A stretch of 64,000 nucleotides of DNA from Thinopyrum elongatum. Its lineage: Eukaryota > Streptophyta > Magnoliopsida > Poales > Poaceae. Below the pieces are notes generated by a model that searched no databases, was not told the DNA's origin, and worked only from the letters and a program-made list of their open reading frames with translations. The number at the start of each line of letters is the position of its first letter. Position 1 is the stretch's first letter. Both the position numbers and the translations under genes were made by a program. Where the stretch lies: contig CM022302.1 of the NCBI GenBank assembly GCA_011799875.1, forward strand, positions 180,412,942 through 180,476,941, written 5' to 3'. Shown one piece after another: positions 45,092 to 57,900 of the stretch.

Positions 45092-48000
45092 TGTGACGCC
45101 CCCGGTTCAATCGTACACTAATCATACACGCAAACGTGTACGATCAAACCCAGGGACTCACGGGAAGATATCACAACACAACTCTAAACACAAATAAACG
45201 GAGGTCCACAATATTACAGACCAGGGATCCGAAGATCCGAATACATAAGTCAGTCATACAAATAATATCTGGGTACAGACATAGTTAGACAAGTTTTGCC
45301 TTAAGAAGGCTAGCACAAACAGCGACACTAGATCGAAAGGCGTTGGCCTCCTGCCTGGGAGCCTCCGATCCTACTCCTGGTCAGCTGGCTCGATCCAGTA
45401 GTACGTGCCCTCTGGACCCGCCTGGTAGTAGGCTCCGGTGGTGGCGTCTGGCTCCTGGACTCCATCGTCTGGTGTATCATCAAGGTGGGGTATATGGGGG
45501 AAAAGAGAAAATAAAGCAACCGTGAGTACTCATCCGAAGTACTCAGCAAGCAAGGATCTATACTACATATGCAACATTATCAATGGAGAAAAAGACTGTA
45601 TATGTGGACTGGGCTGCAGAAATGCCAGAATAGAGAGAAAGGCCTAGTCCTATCGAAGACTAGCATCTTCAAACATCTTCTCAAAGCCATCATCTTGCAG
45701 CAGTAGAAGAGAGTAGAATAGCATTTTATTTAGCAAACATGTTGAAGTACAGCTCAAAGATCCTTCCTCGACTCCCAGCGAGAAAGTAATCCCGAAGCTT
45801 CAATTAAGTAACAAGTATCCAGTTTAAGTAGTAGATCGGGATACACAAACTGAGCGTCCTTTACCGTAGGACCGGCTATCGATAGAAGATTCATCCCTGC
45901 AGGGGTGCACTACTGTTACCCAACACGCTCGATCAACTCTGGCCAGACATACTTGCTGGGTAATGCCCGTCCTCGGAAGATCAACACGAAGCAGCGCTCT
46001 ACCTAGGCTCAGCAGAGAGGTCAGCACACCGGACTAACCTATGCACCCAGGGGTCTCGGGCCATCGCCCTGGGCACCCTGCGCGTTGCGTGGCTGGCCGG
46101 GGTGCAGGCGCGACACTGAACTCGCCAGTGAAGTATCCAGCCCAATCCCGACGATCAGCCCGCACGGTGAATCGTGACGTCTGATAAGCTTTCGGCGAAA
46201 CGTACATCGCAGAGGGCCCCATAACCATTATCCCGCGTGGTGGCAGTGCGTATAGGGCACGTCGACCCACTCAGATCACACACCCAAATCCAATAGGTTC
46301 AATTAGTATCAAGCGGAGACAATCAGAGTCTCTGATGCTCCGCCACAGTGTCACACTCGAGTGCCCTTCCGGCACACCCGAAATCATAGATCCCCAGCGG
46401 GTACCCACCAGGGTGGACCCGCCTGTGAAAAAGGTCAAGTAACCGTGTGGTCATAATCATCAGGGTGAACGTAAGAGGTATCACCCTCGAGGTTCACACT
46501 GAGGGGTTGCACGACAGAGTCGTATCGGACATGGAGAAGGAGGAATCACCCTCGATGACCACGACCGTACAGCTATGCTGCAGAGTATTCATCAGGAGTG
46601 CGTTACGAGGTATCACCCTCGGCACTCGATAGTTACTACGCAGAGTCGTACAACTAAGGGGGTGTGAAGTGAGGCGTCTGTCTCTGATCGACGATCACGT
46701 TGATCGAGTCGTCGATGAACAAGCAGGGGCGACAAAGTAAGGTGGTGGGGTCACAGATGGGTCATACCAACCTATACTAAACAGTTTATCATAGGCAGGT
46801 AAATAAATGAACAGTTTACAACAGCGGCTATGCATCAAATAGGAGCATACATTAACAGTAGCGAAATCTAATGCAAGCAGGGAGAATAGAATGGGCGATA
46901 TCTGGAATGCTAAGGGGGGGGGGCTTGCCTGTTTCTCGGCAAGAGAGGAGGTCGTCAACGGGCTGCGTCGTCGGTGAGAGTAGCCGTAACCTGGTGCAGC
47001 GTCGTCGGTCTCGCGTCTATCGAGAGAGAGGAAGGGGGAGAGAAACAATAAATTCACGGCATAATGCAAACAATATGATGACATGCCTAAATGATATGCC
47101 GGGGTGCTCTACCTGCCTAACTATGATTTAGTTAATTTAGGATTTATTCGGATTTATTAATTAAAGTTGGACACTATTCATTTATCGAAATCGGTCTAAT
47201 TGTTCAACGTTCTTATAGTTGCGGGCATCTGAGGGAGATACCGAGGGCGTATCCGGTTTCGTATCGTCGTTCTGAGCAAGTTTTCATGTATAAAATATTT
47301 TCATCGGAGTTACGGTTTATTTAATAGATTTTCTAAAGTTTTTATATTTCTGAAATTTAATTAATTATTTAATTCAACATTATCCGAAACAGTGATTGAT
47401 GACATCAGCATGACATCATGCTGACGTCAGCAGCCACCTGACAGGTGGGTCCACCTGTCATAGGCTGTTAGGTTAATTAGGTTTAATTAATTTAATTACT
47501 GATTAATTAACACTAATTAGTTAATTAGATTAACCTAATCAGGATTAATTACTAATTTTATTTAATAATCATTTTTTTTATATTCTATTTTTATTTCTAT
47601 TTCTTTTAAATCGTTTTTAGGGGGTGGGCCCCATTTGTCAGCGGCACAGGGGGGGCAGGGCCCCCGGGCAGTGGCCCATACGGCCACACGGGGCGGGCGT
47701 GGGCGCAGCCCGAGCGGGCGCGTCCAGGGTTTCGCCCGGCGCCGCGAGCGCGCTGACGGGGCGGCGTGAGCGCGGGCCACTGCAGCGAGCGGGCGAGCGC
47801 CGGGCGAGGTGTGGGGCGCCCCGCTGCGGGTGGCCGCGGCGAGCGGGGCAGAGGCGAGAGACGGCGGGCGAGCGGCGGCTGGAGTGGGCGCGACGGGGCG
47901 CGCTGCAGCGCGGTCAGGGCGCAGCCGGGGCCGGTCGACGCGTGAGCAGCGCGCGCTGCGGTCGGCCCGGGGGCGGCTCGCGCTCGAGTGTGGGACAAAG

Positions 48001-49022
48001 GGGGGAAGGGCCCGAGGCCTCACCGTGCTCTGTATCAGCGTCGGGTGTCGGACGGGGACGACGGCGATGGGGAGGCAGGCCGGCGGGAGGCGGGGGCTCC
48101 GGCGGCGGCAAGGTCGTCCGCTCGGGCGACGGGATCGGGGATTTGCCCCGATCCGGTCCAGTCGAGGGAGGGGGCGACCGAGCGCCAGGCGCTGGTCGGG
48201 GAGAGGAGAGGACGGGGCACGTCGGTGTGGCGGCGGCGTCGGCGCTGGCCGTCGGCGCGGAGCGGGCGGCGGCGTCGGCGAGCGGCGTCGGCGACGGGGC
48301 CTTTCCCGCGATCCCCGATCTGGATCGGGAGGTGGGGGCTGACGAGGGGGAGGCGGCGACGGGGCGGCGTCGGCGACGGGGCGGACGGGATCGGGAGATC
48401 CCGATCCAGACGAGGGGGAGGAGAGGAGCGAGGGGAATGGGGGTGGGGATTAGGGTTTGGCCGGCTGGGGCCATATAGGCCAGGGGGGGGACACAAGTGG
48501 GCCGGCCGGCTGGGCTTCGGCCCAGTTGGGCCGGGGGGGGTCCCTTTTCTTCTTTTCTGTTTCATTTTTCTTTTATCTTTTTCTTTATTCTCCTTTCTCA
48601 GTTTAGTAAATAGTCAGGCCTCAAAATGGTTTTTGTAAAACATGAGACCTAGTTCATAAATACCAGTGCATTATTCCCTAACACCTAAAATTAGTTTGGA
48701 CAAAACATAATTCCATATTTATTTCAGATTTAATAAATGGTTACTAAATATTATCTTTATCCACTGTTTGAGGTTGTTCGAGTCACTTATCCAATTCCAA
48801 TGATGTTGGTTTCAATTTTAGAATAGCCTCTGGAATATTTGTTATTTATCTGACATTTTAGCTCCTATGTTGGACAACTTTTATATTCCACTTTCATTTA
48901 AATTTGAATTTGACTTAGGAGTTGAAATGCAATATGATGCTAACGATGATTATGCACTGTTGATCATGCTAACATGTCATCATCAAAAGTGATTACTGTT
49001 GCTAATCACCGGGGGTGTTACA
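45092..49022 (-). repeat. E4 left LTR (3' LTR)
   Basis: The outer ~900 bp and inner ~680 bp are almost identical to the right LTR; 46000-48340 differs heavily with many 1-base indels. The GC-rich stretch 47620-48480 contains long overlapping ORFs on both strands that are composition artefacts. Confidence 0.94.
47400..47460. repeat. Two adjacent palindromes in the E4 left LTR
   Basis: 47400-47429 is TGACATCAGCATGA, CA, TCATGCTGACGTCA, one mismatch in 14-bp arms. 47439-47460 is TGACAGGTGG, GT, CCACCTGTCA, perfect. Both contain TGAC-type cores; TGACGTCA is a classical bZIP site. Confidence 0.9.
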
Positions 49023-49058
49023 ACTCTCCTCATCTATTAAGAATTCTCGTCCCGAGAA

Positions 49059-52000
49059 TTAAGAGGAAGACTGAAAGAAAGAGGGGTATTCTTCGCGAAG
49101 ACGATCCTCGCGTTCCCAAGTGGCTTCATCTTCAGAATGATTTGACCACTGAACCTTGAGGAACTTGATTGACTTTTGACGTGTTCGACGCTCAGCTTGA
49201 TCAAGAATACGGATGGGATATTCTGGATATGACAGATCTTCCCGTAATTCAAGCACTTCATGATCCACAGCTCGAATAGGATCCTTGAAGCAGCGGCGGA
49301 GTTGGGATACATGAAAGACGTCATGTACTTGAGAAAGGTTTGGCGGCAATTGCAACTGATATGCCACTTCTCCTCGACGGGCAAGAATACGGAATGGGCC
49401 AATGTAGCGAGGGGCTAACTTGCCTTTGATTCCGAACCGATGAGTGCCTTTCAACGGAGTGACGCGGAGGTAAGCTTGCTCGCCAGGTTGATAGACTATT
49501 TCCTGGTGCTTTCGGTCATAGTTGCTCTTCTGACGAGACTGAGCAGACTTCAAATGTTCACGAACAATACGGACTTGTTCTTCAGCTTGCCGAATAATGT
49601 CCGGTCCGACGAGTGAGCGTTCCCCAGTTTCTGACCAATTCAGAGGGGTTCGACACTTACGACCGTATAGAACTTCAAACGGTGCCATCTTCAGACTAGC
49701 TTGATAGCTATTGTTGTAAGAGAATTCGGCATACGGGAGAGATTCCTCCCATTTCTTACCGAAGGAGATGACGCAAGCTCGAAGCATATCTTCGAGCACT
49801 TGATTAACTCGTTCAACTTGACCCTGTGACTGAGGGTGAAAAGAGGTGCTGAAAGACAGATGAGTTCCCATAGCTTCTTGGAAACTATTCCAGAATCTGG
49901 AGGTGAAGAGGCTGCCACGATCAGAACTGATCTCCAACGGAACACCGTGGAGTGACACAATTCGGGAAACATACAAGTCTGCTAACTGGCTAGCAGTGAT
50001 TGTCTCCTTAACAGGCAGAAAGTGGGCAACCTTAGAGAATCGGTCAATGACAACAAATATAGCATCATTACCCTTCTGGGATTTGGGAAAACCAGTAATG
50101 AAATCCATTTGGACCTTGTCCCATTTCCATTCAGGAATTTCCAGGGGTTGCAGAGTTCCTGCGGGCCTTTGATGTTGGGCTTTAACGCGGCGGCAAACGT
50201 CACACTCAGAAACATAACGAGCAATGTCTCGCTTCATATTAGGCCACCAGAATCTTTGACAAATGTCACGGTACATCTTTGTGCTACCAGGGTGAATGGA
50301 CAAGGGAGTGTCATGAGCTTCCTTCATAACGTTTTCCCTCTCATTCTTGAACTTGGGTACGAAGAGACGGTGTTGGAAAAATAGGATCCCATCTGCATCA
50401 AGATGGAATTCCGACGGCTTTCCTTTCTCGAGGTATCGCTTGATCTTTTCAACTTCAGGGTCATACCTTTGCATAATCTTAATGCCGTGTTCTAAATCTG
50501 GTTCGACAACCAGGGTATTGAGATAACCCTGTGGAACAATATGGAGGTTCAATTTGCAAAGCTCTTCATGGAGAAGAGGTTGTGTCTCTTGAACCATAAG
50601 ATTGTTGCTATAGGACTTGCGACTTAAAGCATCGGCCATTACATTAGCCTTGCCGGGGGTGTATGAAATATTCATATCATAATCGGCAATTGTTTCGAGC
50701 CATCTTTGTTGACGAAGGTTCAGATCTGGTTGAGTATATAAATACTTCAAGCTTTGGTGATCCGTGTATATCTCGCAACGGTTACCGAGAAGGTAATGTC
50801 GCCATAGCTTCAAGGCATAGATAACCGCAGAAAGTTCAAGATCATGCACGGGATAATTTTCTTCATGAGGACGCAATTGTCGGGAGGCATAAGCAATCAC
50901 TTTGCGCTCTTGCATTAGGACACAGCCTAATCCTTGACGAGATGCATCACAGTATATCACGAAATCCTTTTGGGAATCCGGGGGTGCTAGTACTGGGGCA
51001 GATGTCAATTTATCTTTTAGTGTCTGAAAGCTTTCTTGACATTTTTCTGTCCACTCAAATTTAACACCTTTGTGAAGCAGATATGTCAATGGTTTTGCAA
51101 TCTTGGAAAAGTTCTCAACGAATCGACGGCAATAACTAGCGAGTCCGAGAAAACTTCTGACTTGCCTAACATTCTTTGGGGGAGTCCAGTCGAGAATAGC
51201 CTGAACTCGTTCGGGGTTAACAGCAATCCCATCCTTGGAAATCACATGTCCAAGGTAAGTTACTTCCGGAAGCCAAAATTCGCATTTGGAATACTTGGCA
51301 TACAACTGGTGTTCTCGGAGCCTTTCTAGAACAAGGCAGAGATGTTCAGCATGTTCCTCTTTATTCTTAGAATAGACCAGAATATCATCTAGATATACCA
51401 CGACGAATTTGTCGAGGTAATCCATGAATATATAATTCATCAGGCGGGAGAATGTAGCTGGAGCATTCGTTAGGCCAAATGACATGACGGTGTATTCATA
51501 GGAGCCATAACGAGTGACGAATGCAGTCTTGGGAATGTCCTCTTCACGGACACGGATCTGGTGATAACCCAACCTCAAGTCGAGTTTAGAGAACACCGAT
51601 GATCCAGCGAGTTGATCATAAAGATCATTGATTCGGGGCAGTGGGTATTTATTCTGGATTGTGGCTTGGTTAATGGGCCGGTAGTCCTGAACCAATCGGT
51701 TAGTTCCATCCTTCTTCTTAACAAAGAGTGAAGGTGCTCCCCAAGCAGAGGAACTGGGGCGGATGAAACCACTCTTAAGTGACTTGTCGATTTCTTCCTT
51801 AAGCTCAAGAAGGTGATGCGGAGGCATCTTATAAGGTCGCTTGGCAATAGGAACGGTGCCAGGCTTCAAGTCGATGACGAACTCGACAGCTCTAGCCGGG
51901 GGTATTCCTGGAAGTTCTTCTGGAAAGACGTCTGGAAAATCTCGAACGACAGGAACGTTCTCGATCCCTTCCAGAGGTGAGGCGTTCAAAGCATTCATAA

Positions 52001-52439
52001 CATATACCTCAGCTTCAGCGTCTCGAGTAATTCGGGCAGTGTAGTTCACTATCTCATCGGAGGGGTGAAGAAGTTGGATAATTTTTGTGGCACAATTGAT
52101 CGAAGCAATGTGAGCTTTCAACCAATCCATTCCGAGTATGAGGTCTATGGTGGAAGACTTCAGGATAATAGGGGAAGCTAGGAATTCAAATTCCTCGATT
52201 TCAACAGGGACATTATGTGCCATCATAGTGGTTTGACATTGGCCTCCAGGGGTACGGACAACTATTGGCAGGTTCATCTTTTCGAATGCAATGTCATGAG
52301 ATAATGCAAATGCTTCAGACATGAATGAATGCGATGCTCCTGAATCAAATAATACAGAAGCAGGTACTGAGTTAACAAGAAGGGTACCCATCACAGTAGC
52401 AGGTTGATCCTGGACTTCTTCAATGTCAATGTTGTAAGC
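49059..52439 (-). CDS. E4 pol: protease, RT, RNase H, integrase, chromodomain
   Basis: An open frame of 1111 codons from the first ATG (52394), in the same frame as gag and separated from it only by a TAG at 52440-52442. Numbering from that ATG: protease DSGA at 17-20; RT with LVQDYRPIN (about 234-242) and catalytic YLDD at 334-337; RNase H with D482, E520, D545 and D588; integrase zinc finger H694, H701, C731, C734; integrase core D764, D825, E861; GPF region about 999; chromodomain-like end 1057-1107 ([27 protein letters not shown]). All catalytic residues are present. The chromodomain places E4 among chromoviruses, which often target heterochromatin. Confidence 0.95.
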   Translation of the reverse strand, partial: AYNIDIEEVQDQPATVMGTLLVNSVPASVLFDSGASHSFMSEAFALSHDIAFEKMNLPIVVRTPGGQCQTTMMAHNVPVEIEEFEFLASPIILKSSTIDLILGMDWLKAHIASINCATKIIQLLHPSDEIVNYTARITRDAEAEVYVMNALNASPLEGIENVPVVRDFPDVFPEELPGIPPARAVEFVIDLKPGTVPIAKRPYKMPPHHLLELKEEIDKSLKSGFIRPSSSAWGAPSLFVKKKDGTNRLVQDYRPINQATIQNKYPLPRINDLYDQLAGSSVFSKLDLRLGYHQIRVREEDIPKTAFVTRYGSYEYTVMSFGLTNAPATFSRLMNYIFMDYLDKFVVVYLDDILVYSKNKEEHAEHLCLVLERLREHQLYAKYSKCEFWLPEVTYLGHVISKDGIAVNPERVQAILDWTPPKNVRQVRSFLGLASYCRRFVENFSKIAKPLTYLLHKGVKFEWTEKCQESFQTLKDKLTSAPVLAPPDSQKDFVIYCDASRQGLGCVLMQERKVIAYASRQLRPHEENYPVHDLELSAVIYALKLWRHYLLGNRCEIYTDHQSLKYLYTQPDLNLRQQRWLETIADYDMNISYTPGKANVMADALSRKSYSNNLMVQETQPLLHEELCKLNLHIVPQGYLNTLVVEPDLEHGIKIMQRYDPEVEKIKRYLEKGKPSEFHLDADGILFFQHRLFVPKFKNERENVMKEAHDTPLSIHPGSTKMYRDICQRFWWPNMKRDIARYVSECDVCRRVKAQHQRPAGTLQPLEIPEWKWDKVQMDFITGFPKSQKGNDAIFVVIDRFSKVAHFLPVKETITASQLADLYVSRIVSLHGVPLEISSDRGSLFTSRFWNSFQEAMGTHLSFSTSFHPQSQGQVERVNQVLEDMLRACVISFGKKWEESLPYAEFSYNNSYQASLKMAPFEVLYGRKCRTPLNWSETGERSLVGPDIIRQAEEQVRIVREHLKSAQSRQKSNYDRKHQEIVYQPGEQAYLRVTPLKGTHRFGIKGKLAPRYIGPFRILARRGEVAYQLQLPPNLSQVHDVFHVSQLRRCFKDPIRAVDHEVLELREDLSYPEYPIRILDQAERRTRQKSIKFLKVQWSNHSEDEATWEREDRLREEYPSFFQSSS

Positions 52440-53486
52440 CTAACCACGACCACGTGAAGCAGACCCAGTATTATAGTTGCGGGTCTGATTGTTGCCACGG
52501 CCATATCCACGGCCAGCACGAGGAAAATCTAACTGATTCTGAGTCTGGCGGCAGTCTTTAGCCTGGTGGCCTGGTTTGCGGCACTTGAAACACAAACCAT
52601 CTTCAGGACGAAGAGGGGAATTGTTCTGAATAGCTTGAGCCTTTGACGGCCTCGGTGGTGGAGGAGGCAGACGTAGTGCAGCATTGTTCCTTGGCGCAGA
52701 GGCATTGGGACGGAACGCGTTGTTGGGAATCCAAACTCTACGCTTCGGTGCTGAGCCCGAAGATGAGCCAGCATCACGATAGCGCTTCTGCGAGTCCTTG
52801 TGTTCCATCTGAGCGGTCTCAACGAGAATAGCCTTGTTCACTAGAGTTGAGAAGTCATTGATGTCTTGAGCAGCTAGTGCAAGCTTGAGGTCAGGGTGTA
52901 GTCCATTACGGAACTTCTCCTGTCTGTGAGCATCTGTGGCGATGTCTTCTTCAGCATAGCGGGAGAGATCAAGAAATTCCCGCTGATAAGCTTCGACGGT
53001 TTTATTGCCCTGAGTGAGGTTGCGGAACTGGGTCTTCATGCGTTCCATAATTGCTTGAGGGATGTAACATGTACGGAAAGCAGCCTGGAACTCATACCAA
53101 GTGATGATTGTTCCAACAGGCAGAGTACGCTTGTGTGTGTCCCACCATTGAGCAGCGGGGCCCTTTAAGAAAAAGGTCGCGAAGGTGACAAAGTTGGCGG
53201 GGGCGACATTAGCAGACTCCATCTCGTGAGTGATGTCGCGGAGCCAGTCATCGGCATCCAGGGGCTTGTCAGAGTTGCGAAACTGCGTTGGGTTGAGTCG
53301 CATAAACTCTGTCAAAGTTACTGAAGCTGGGTTCTGGTTCTGGTTGTTCTGATGCGGAAACTGAGCCATGATTCCAACCATGAACTGGCGGTTAAGCTCG
53401 AACTGTTGCATCATAGCTGCCATATAGTCTGGCGGTGGTGGACGTTCAGGGGTACGACCACGACCACGACCACCTGGTCTAACCAT
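52440..53486 (-). CDS. E4 gag
   Basis: 348 residues from the ATG at 53484-53486 (MVRPGGRGRGRTPERPPPPD); the frame is open further upstream but without capsid-like text. It has a retrotransposon gag domain about residues 50-200 (MRLNPTQFRNSDKPLDADDW, FLKGPAAQWWDTHKRT, TQFRNLTQGNKTVEAYQREF), a basic, proline-rich linker, and a CCHC knuckle CFKCRKPGHQAKDC near residue 305 that would bind genomic RNA. It ends ...GSASRGRG at TAG; the same frame continues into pol. In related elements gag and pol are one ORF, so the TAG is either a recent mutation or a readthrough point. Confidence 0.92.
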   Translation of the reverse strand: MVRPGGRGRGRTPERPPPPDYMAAMMQQFELNRQFMVGIMAQFPHQNNQNQNPASVTLTEFMRLNPTQFRNSDKPLDADDWLRDITHEMESANVAPANFVTFATFFLKGPAAQWWDTHKRTLPVGTIITWYEFQAAFRTCYIPQAIMERMKTQFRNLTQGNKTVEAYQREFLDLSRYAEEDIATDAHRQEKFRNGLHPDLKLALAAQDINDFSTLVNKAILVETAQMEHKDSQKRYRDAGSSSGSAPKRRVWIPNNAFRPNASAPRNNAALRLPPPPPRPSKAQAIQNNSPLRPEDGLCFKCRKPGHQAKDCRQTQNQLDFPRAGRGYGRGNNQTRNYNTGSASRGRG

Positions 53487-53736
53487 CCTGCTACGTATCA
53501 ACAGGGGGTAGTTTAGTAAAAGCAATTGCGAGTGTTTAGCGACAAGTATGATGTAACACGACAATACCTTAAGCAGTGTAATAGATACATAACAGTAGTC
53601 GATTAAGACATACAGATCCATACACAGAGTCGGGTACATGCGGACAGCATAACGGCGCAAATTAAAAGCTAGACATACTAGGCGGCGCGCAGGCACGCGG
53701 TAAGGAAGTACACAACGAGACATAGCAAAGGCTACA

Positions 53737-54507
53737 TCAACGTCGGAGAAAACCACTGTAACGGGGTAACTGCGAGTGCGGACGACGAATATTCATCGCG
53801 GAAGGATCCTGTGCTCCATGTGCACTCTGATGCAGAACCCGGTCTCGAACTGTAAGAAGAGGTCCACATGTAGGTGTGTGACCTCCAACAGCAGGCCAGT
53901 CAATACCAGCATACATCTGAGTCCTGCGCGGGTAAAGGATGTGCTCCGGATGTATCCCTGCACGAACAGCGGGCATCAACTGCGTCATAGCATCGTAGAG
54001 ACGTGCTCGAGTGGCAACCAACTCGACGGCAAGAGCCCGAACAGTGCGATCCAGAGCCTGAGTGCACTGAATCAGAACGCGGTGGTCATATCGGCGAGGC
54101 TCGTACGGGGCACAGATGGCTGTGTAGTATCCGGTAGCATCTCCAGCAGGGGCATACGGAATGTATCGGAACTCAGAGTCATCCAAGATATCACTGAACT
54201 GTCCTCGAAGACGTGCGACAGCAGAGTAGGCGGCATCATGTACTGCCATCTCAATCGTCACGCCTAATCCGTGAAAAAGGTGTAACTCGGTGTCTGAGTC
54301 ATTCTGCCGATCATAAATCCGAACTTCAGCATAGTACTGTTCCTGATTAAACTCGCGGTAATCCTCGTAAACCATGTACTCAGGGTACCAGCGGTAGCCA
54401 AGTCTGGTCATGAGAGCGATCAGGACAGCTGGAAAACCAGGGGCATCACGAGCCCAAGTGCGAAGCACAAGCTGTATCGTAGGACGCGGTGGAAACAAAC
54501 GGTCCAT
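53737..54507 (-). CDS. E4 extra ORF upstream of gag (unknown function)
   Basis: 256 residues from ATG 54505-54507 (MDRLFPPRPTIQLVLRTWAR), between the primer site and gag and about 250 bp before the gag start, so it is the first ORF of the genomic RNA. It is not a gag, pol or env domain I recognise. The N-terminal half has alternating strands (YYAEVRIYDRQNDSDTELHL) followed by a helix GLGVTIEMAVHDAAYSAVARL whose Ala spacing recalls a double-stranded RNA-binding fold; that is a loose impression. The C-terminal half is helical (RTVRALAVELVATRARLYDA) with a basic tail. The frame is complete and free of stops in an otherwise healthy element. Confidence 0.7.
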   Translation of the reverse strand: MDRLFPPRPTIQLVLRTWARDAPGFPAVLIALMTRLGYRWYPEYMVYEDYREFNQEQYYAEVRIYDRQNDSDTELHLFHGLGVTIEMAVHDAAYSAVARLRGQFSDILDDSEFRYIPYAPAGDATGYYTAICAPYEPRRYDHRVLIQCTQALDRTVRALAVELVATRARLYDAMTQLMPAVRAGIHPEHILYPRRTQMYAGIDWPAVGGHTPTCGPLLTVRDRVLHQSAHGAQDPSAMNIRRPHSQLPRYSGFLRR

Positions 54508-54885
54508 CTGAAACAGAGGAAATTCAGATTTGTCAAATGACAACAAGAAGTTTAACACAACTCGGAGAGAAAGGTTAAACAAAACAATGGAAAGGAAAAT
54601 GATTATCAGACTAATCAGATCAACGACAGGGAAATCGCACAGATATCCAGCTCTCCGGGTAGACGGGATTTACGAGATCCTAAGTGTCGGCGTTAGTAAA
54701 CTTCATTTAACCCGAATAGAAGAGATATTAGAGTCCCAGAGTATAGACGAGGAATAAAAGATCCTAATACCACCCAGTTGGCGACGTGGGCCCGTAAGCC
54801 ACACAGCCAAGTTAGTAAATTAGTTTCTCGGTTTCTAGACTCAACTTCGGCCAAGGAATTTGGAGGGGGCTTCCTACAGGCAGTC

Positions 54886-54898
54886 GGCTCTGATACCA
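54886..54898 (-). other. E4 primer-binding site (initiator tRNA-Met)
   Basis: GGCTCTGATACCA on the plus strand equals the 3' end of plant initiator tRNA-Met, 3 bp inside the right LTR. Confidence 0.92.
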
Positions 54899-54901
54899 AC
54901 T

Positions 54902-57900
54902 TGTGACGCCCCCGGTTCAATCGTACACTAATCATACACGCAAACGTGTACGATCAAACCCAGGGACTCACGGGAAGATATCACAACACAACTCTAAACA
55001 CAAATAAACGGAGGTCCACAATATTACAGACCAGGGATCCGAAGATCCGAATACATAAGTCAGTCATACAAATAATATCTGGGTACAGACATAGTTAGAC
55101 AAGTTTTTCCTTAAGAAGGCTAGCACAAACAGCGACACTAGATCGAAAGGCGTTGGCCTCCTGCCTGGGAGCCTCCGATCCTACTCCTGGTCAGCTGGCT
55201 CGATCCAGTAGTACGTGCCCTCTGGACCCGCCTGGTAGTAGGCTCCGGTGGTGGCGTCTGGCTCCTGGACTCCATCGTCTGGTGTATCATCAAGGTGGGG
55301 TATATGGGGGAAAAGAGAAAATAAAGCAACCGTGAGTACTCAACCGAAGTACTCAGCAAGCAAGGATCTATACTACATATGCAACATTATCAATGGAGAA
55401 AAAGACTGTATATGTGGACTGGGCTGCAGAAATGCCAGAATAGAGAGAAAGGCCTAGTCCTATCGAAGACTAGCATCTTCAAACATCTTCTCAAAGCCAT
55501 CATCTTGCAGCAGTAGAAGAGAGTAGAATAGCATTTTATTTAGCAAACATGTTGAAGTACAGCTCAAAGATCCTTCCTCGACTCCCAGCGAGAAAGTAAT
55601 CCCGAAGCTTCAATTAAGTAACAAGTATCCAGTTTAAGTAGTAGATCGGGATACACAAACTGAGCGTCCTTTACCGTAGGACCGGCTATCGATAGAAGAT
55701 TCATCCCTGCAGGGGTGCACTACTGTTACCCAACACGCTCGATCAACTCTGGCCGGACATACTTGCTGGGTAATGCCCGTCCTCGGAAGATCAACACGAA
55801 GCAGCGCTCTACTAGGCTCAGCAGAGAGTTCAGCACGCCGGACAACCTATGCACCCAGGGGTCTCGGGCCATCGCCTCTGGCACCCTGCGTTTGCGTGGC
55901 TGGCCGGGGTGCAGGCGCGACACTGAACTCGCCAGTGAAGTATCCAGCCCAATCCCGCGATCAGCCCGCACGGTGAATCGTGGACGTCTGATAAGCTTTC
56001 GCGCGAAACGTACATCGCAGAGGGCCCCATAACCATTATCCCCGTGTGGCATGCGTATAGGGCCCGTCGACCCATCAGATCACACACCCAAATCCAATAG
56101 GCTCAATTATTATCAAGCGGAGACAATCAGAGTCTCTGATGCTCCGCCACAGTGTCACACTCGAGTGCCCTTCCGGCACACCCGATCATAGATCCCCCAC
56201 TACCCACCAGGGTGGACCCCCTTGTGAAAAGGTCAGTAACCGTGTGGTCATAATCATCAGGGTGAACGTAAGAGGTATCACCCTCGAGGTTCACACTGAG
56301 GGTTTGCACGACAGAGTCGTATCGGACATGGAGAAGGAGGAATCACCCTCGATGACCACGACCGTACAGCTATGCTGCAGAGTATTTCATCAGAGTGCGT
56401 TACGAGGTATTCACCCTCGGCACTCGATAGTTACTACGCAGAGTCGTACAACTAAGGGGGTGTGAAGTGAGGCGTCTGTCTCTGATCGACGATCACGTTG
56501 ATCGAGTCGTCGATGCACAGCAGGGGCGACAAAGTAAGGTGGTGGGTCCAGATGGGTCATACAACCTATACTAAACAGTTTATCATAGGCAGTAAGATAG
56601 CAATGAACAGGTTACAACAGCGAGCTATGCATCAGAATAGGAGCAAACATTAACAGTAGCGAAATCTAATGCAAGCAGGAGAATAGAATGGGCGATATCT
56701 GAATGCTCAAGGGGGGGGCTTGCCTGGTTGCTCTGGCAAGAGAGGGGAGGTCGTCAACGGGCTCCGTCGGTAGAGGCCGTAACCTGGTGCAGCGTCGTCG
56801 GTCTCGGCGTCTATCGAGAGAGAGGAGGGGAGAGAAACAATAAATTCCCGGCAATAATGCAAACAATATGTATGACATGCCTAAATAGATATGCCGGTTG
56901 CTCTACTGCCTAACTAATGATTTAGTTAATTTAGGAATTTATTCGGATTTATTTAATTTAAAGTTGGACACTATTCATTTTTCGAAATCGGGTCTAATTG
57001 TTCAACTTTCTTATAGTTGCGGGCATCTGACGGAGACACCAGAGGCGTATCCGGGTTCGTATCGTCGTTCTGAGCAAGTTTCATGTATAAAATATTTTCA
57101 TCGGAGTTCGGTTATTTAATATGATTTTCTAAAGTTTTTTATTATTTCTGAAATTTAATTAATATTTAATTCAACATTATCCGAAACAGTGATTGATGAC
57201 GTCAGCATGACATCATGCTGACGTCAGCAGCCCACCTGACAGGGTGGGTCCCACCTGTCATAGGCTGTTAGGTTAATTAGGTTTAATTAATTTAATTACT
57301 GATTAATTAACACTAATTATTTAATTAGATTAACCTAATCAGGATTAATTACTAATTAATTATTTAATAATCATTTTTTATTTATTTCTATTTTATTTTT
57401 CTATTTCTTTCTTTTAATCGTTTTTAGGGGGTGGCCCCATTTGTCAGCGGCACAGGGGGGGCAGGCCCACCGGGCAGTGGCCCATACGGCCACACGGGCG
57501 GGCTTGGCGCAGCCCATACGGCCCCCAGGCCCCGTCCCCAGCGCGGCTGACGCGCGTTCTCTCTGCCACGTCACATTCCGAGCCCGCCGTTGCTGCTGCT
57601 CCGTGCGGTGGCCCGCCGCGGCGAGCGGGGGCAGGCGAGAGGACGAGCGGCAGCGGCGGCTGGAGTGGGCCGAGCGGGGCGCGGCAGCTCGGGCTCGCGA
57701 GCCGGGGCTCTGCGACGCTTGATGCATCCGCAGCGCGGTGAGCGCCACAGGGCGCGTGCGGCCGGCGAGGTGTGGGAGCAAGAGGGGGGAAGAGGCCCGA
57801 GGCCTCACCGTGCTCGTAGGGACGGGGCAGCGGGGGGTCGGGTGGTCGACGGGGACGACGGCGATGGGAGGCAGCCGGCGGGGAGGCGCGGGCTCCGGCG

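Noticed and set aside
47562..48638. Long overlapping ORFs on both strands (up to 284 codons), and their counterparts at 57401-58372
   Set aside because: They lie in the GC-rich core of the E4 LTRs, are Arg/Gly/Pro/Ala low-complexity, overlap in several frames, and the two LTR copies do not preserve them.
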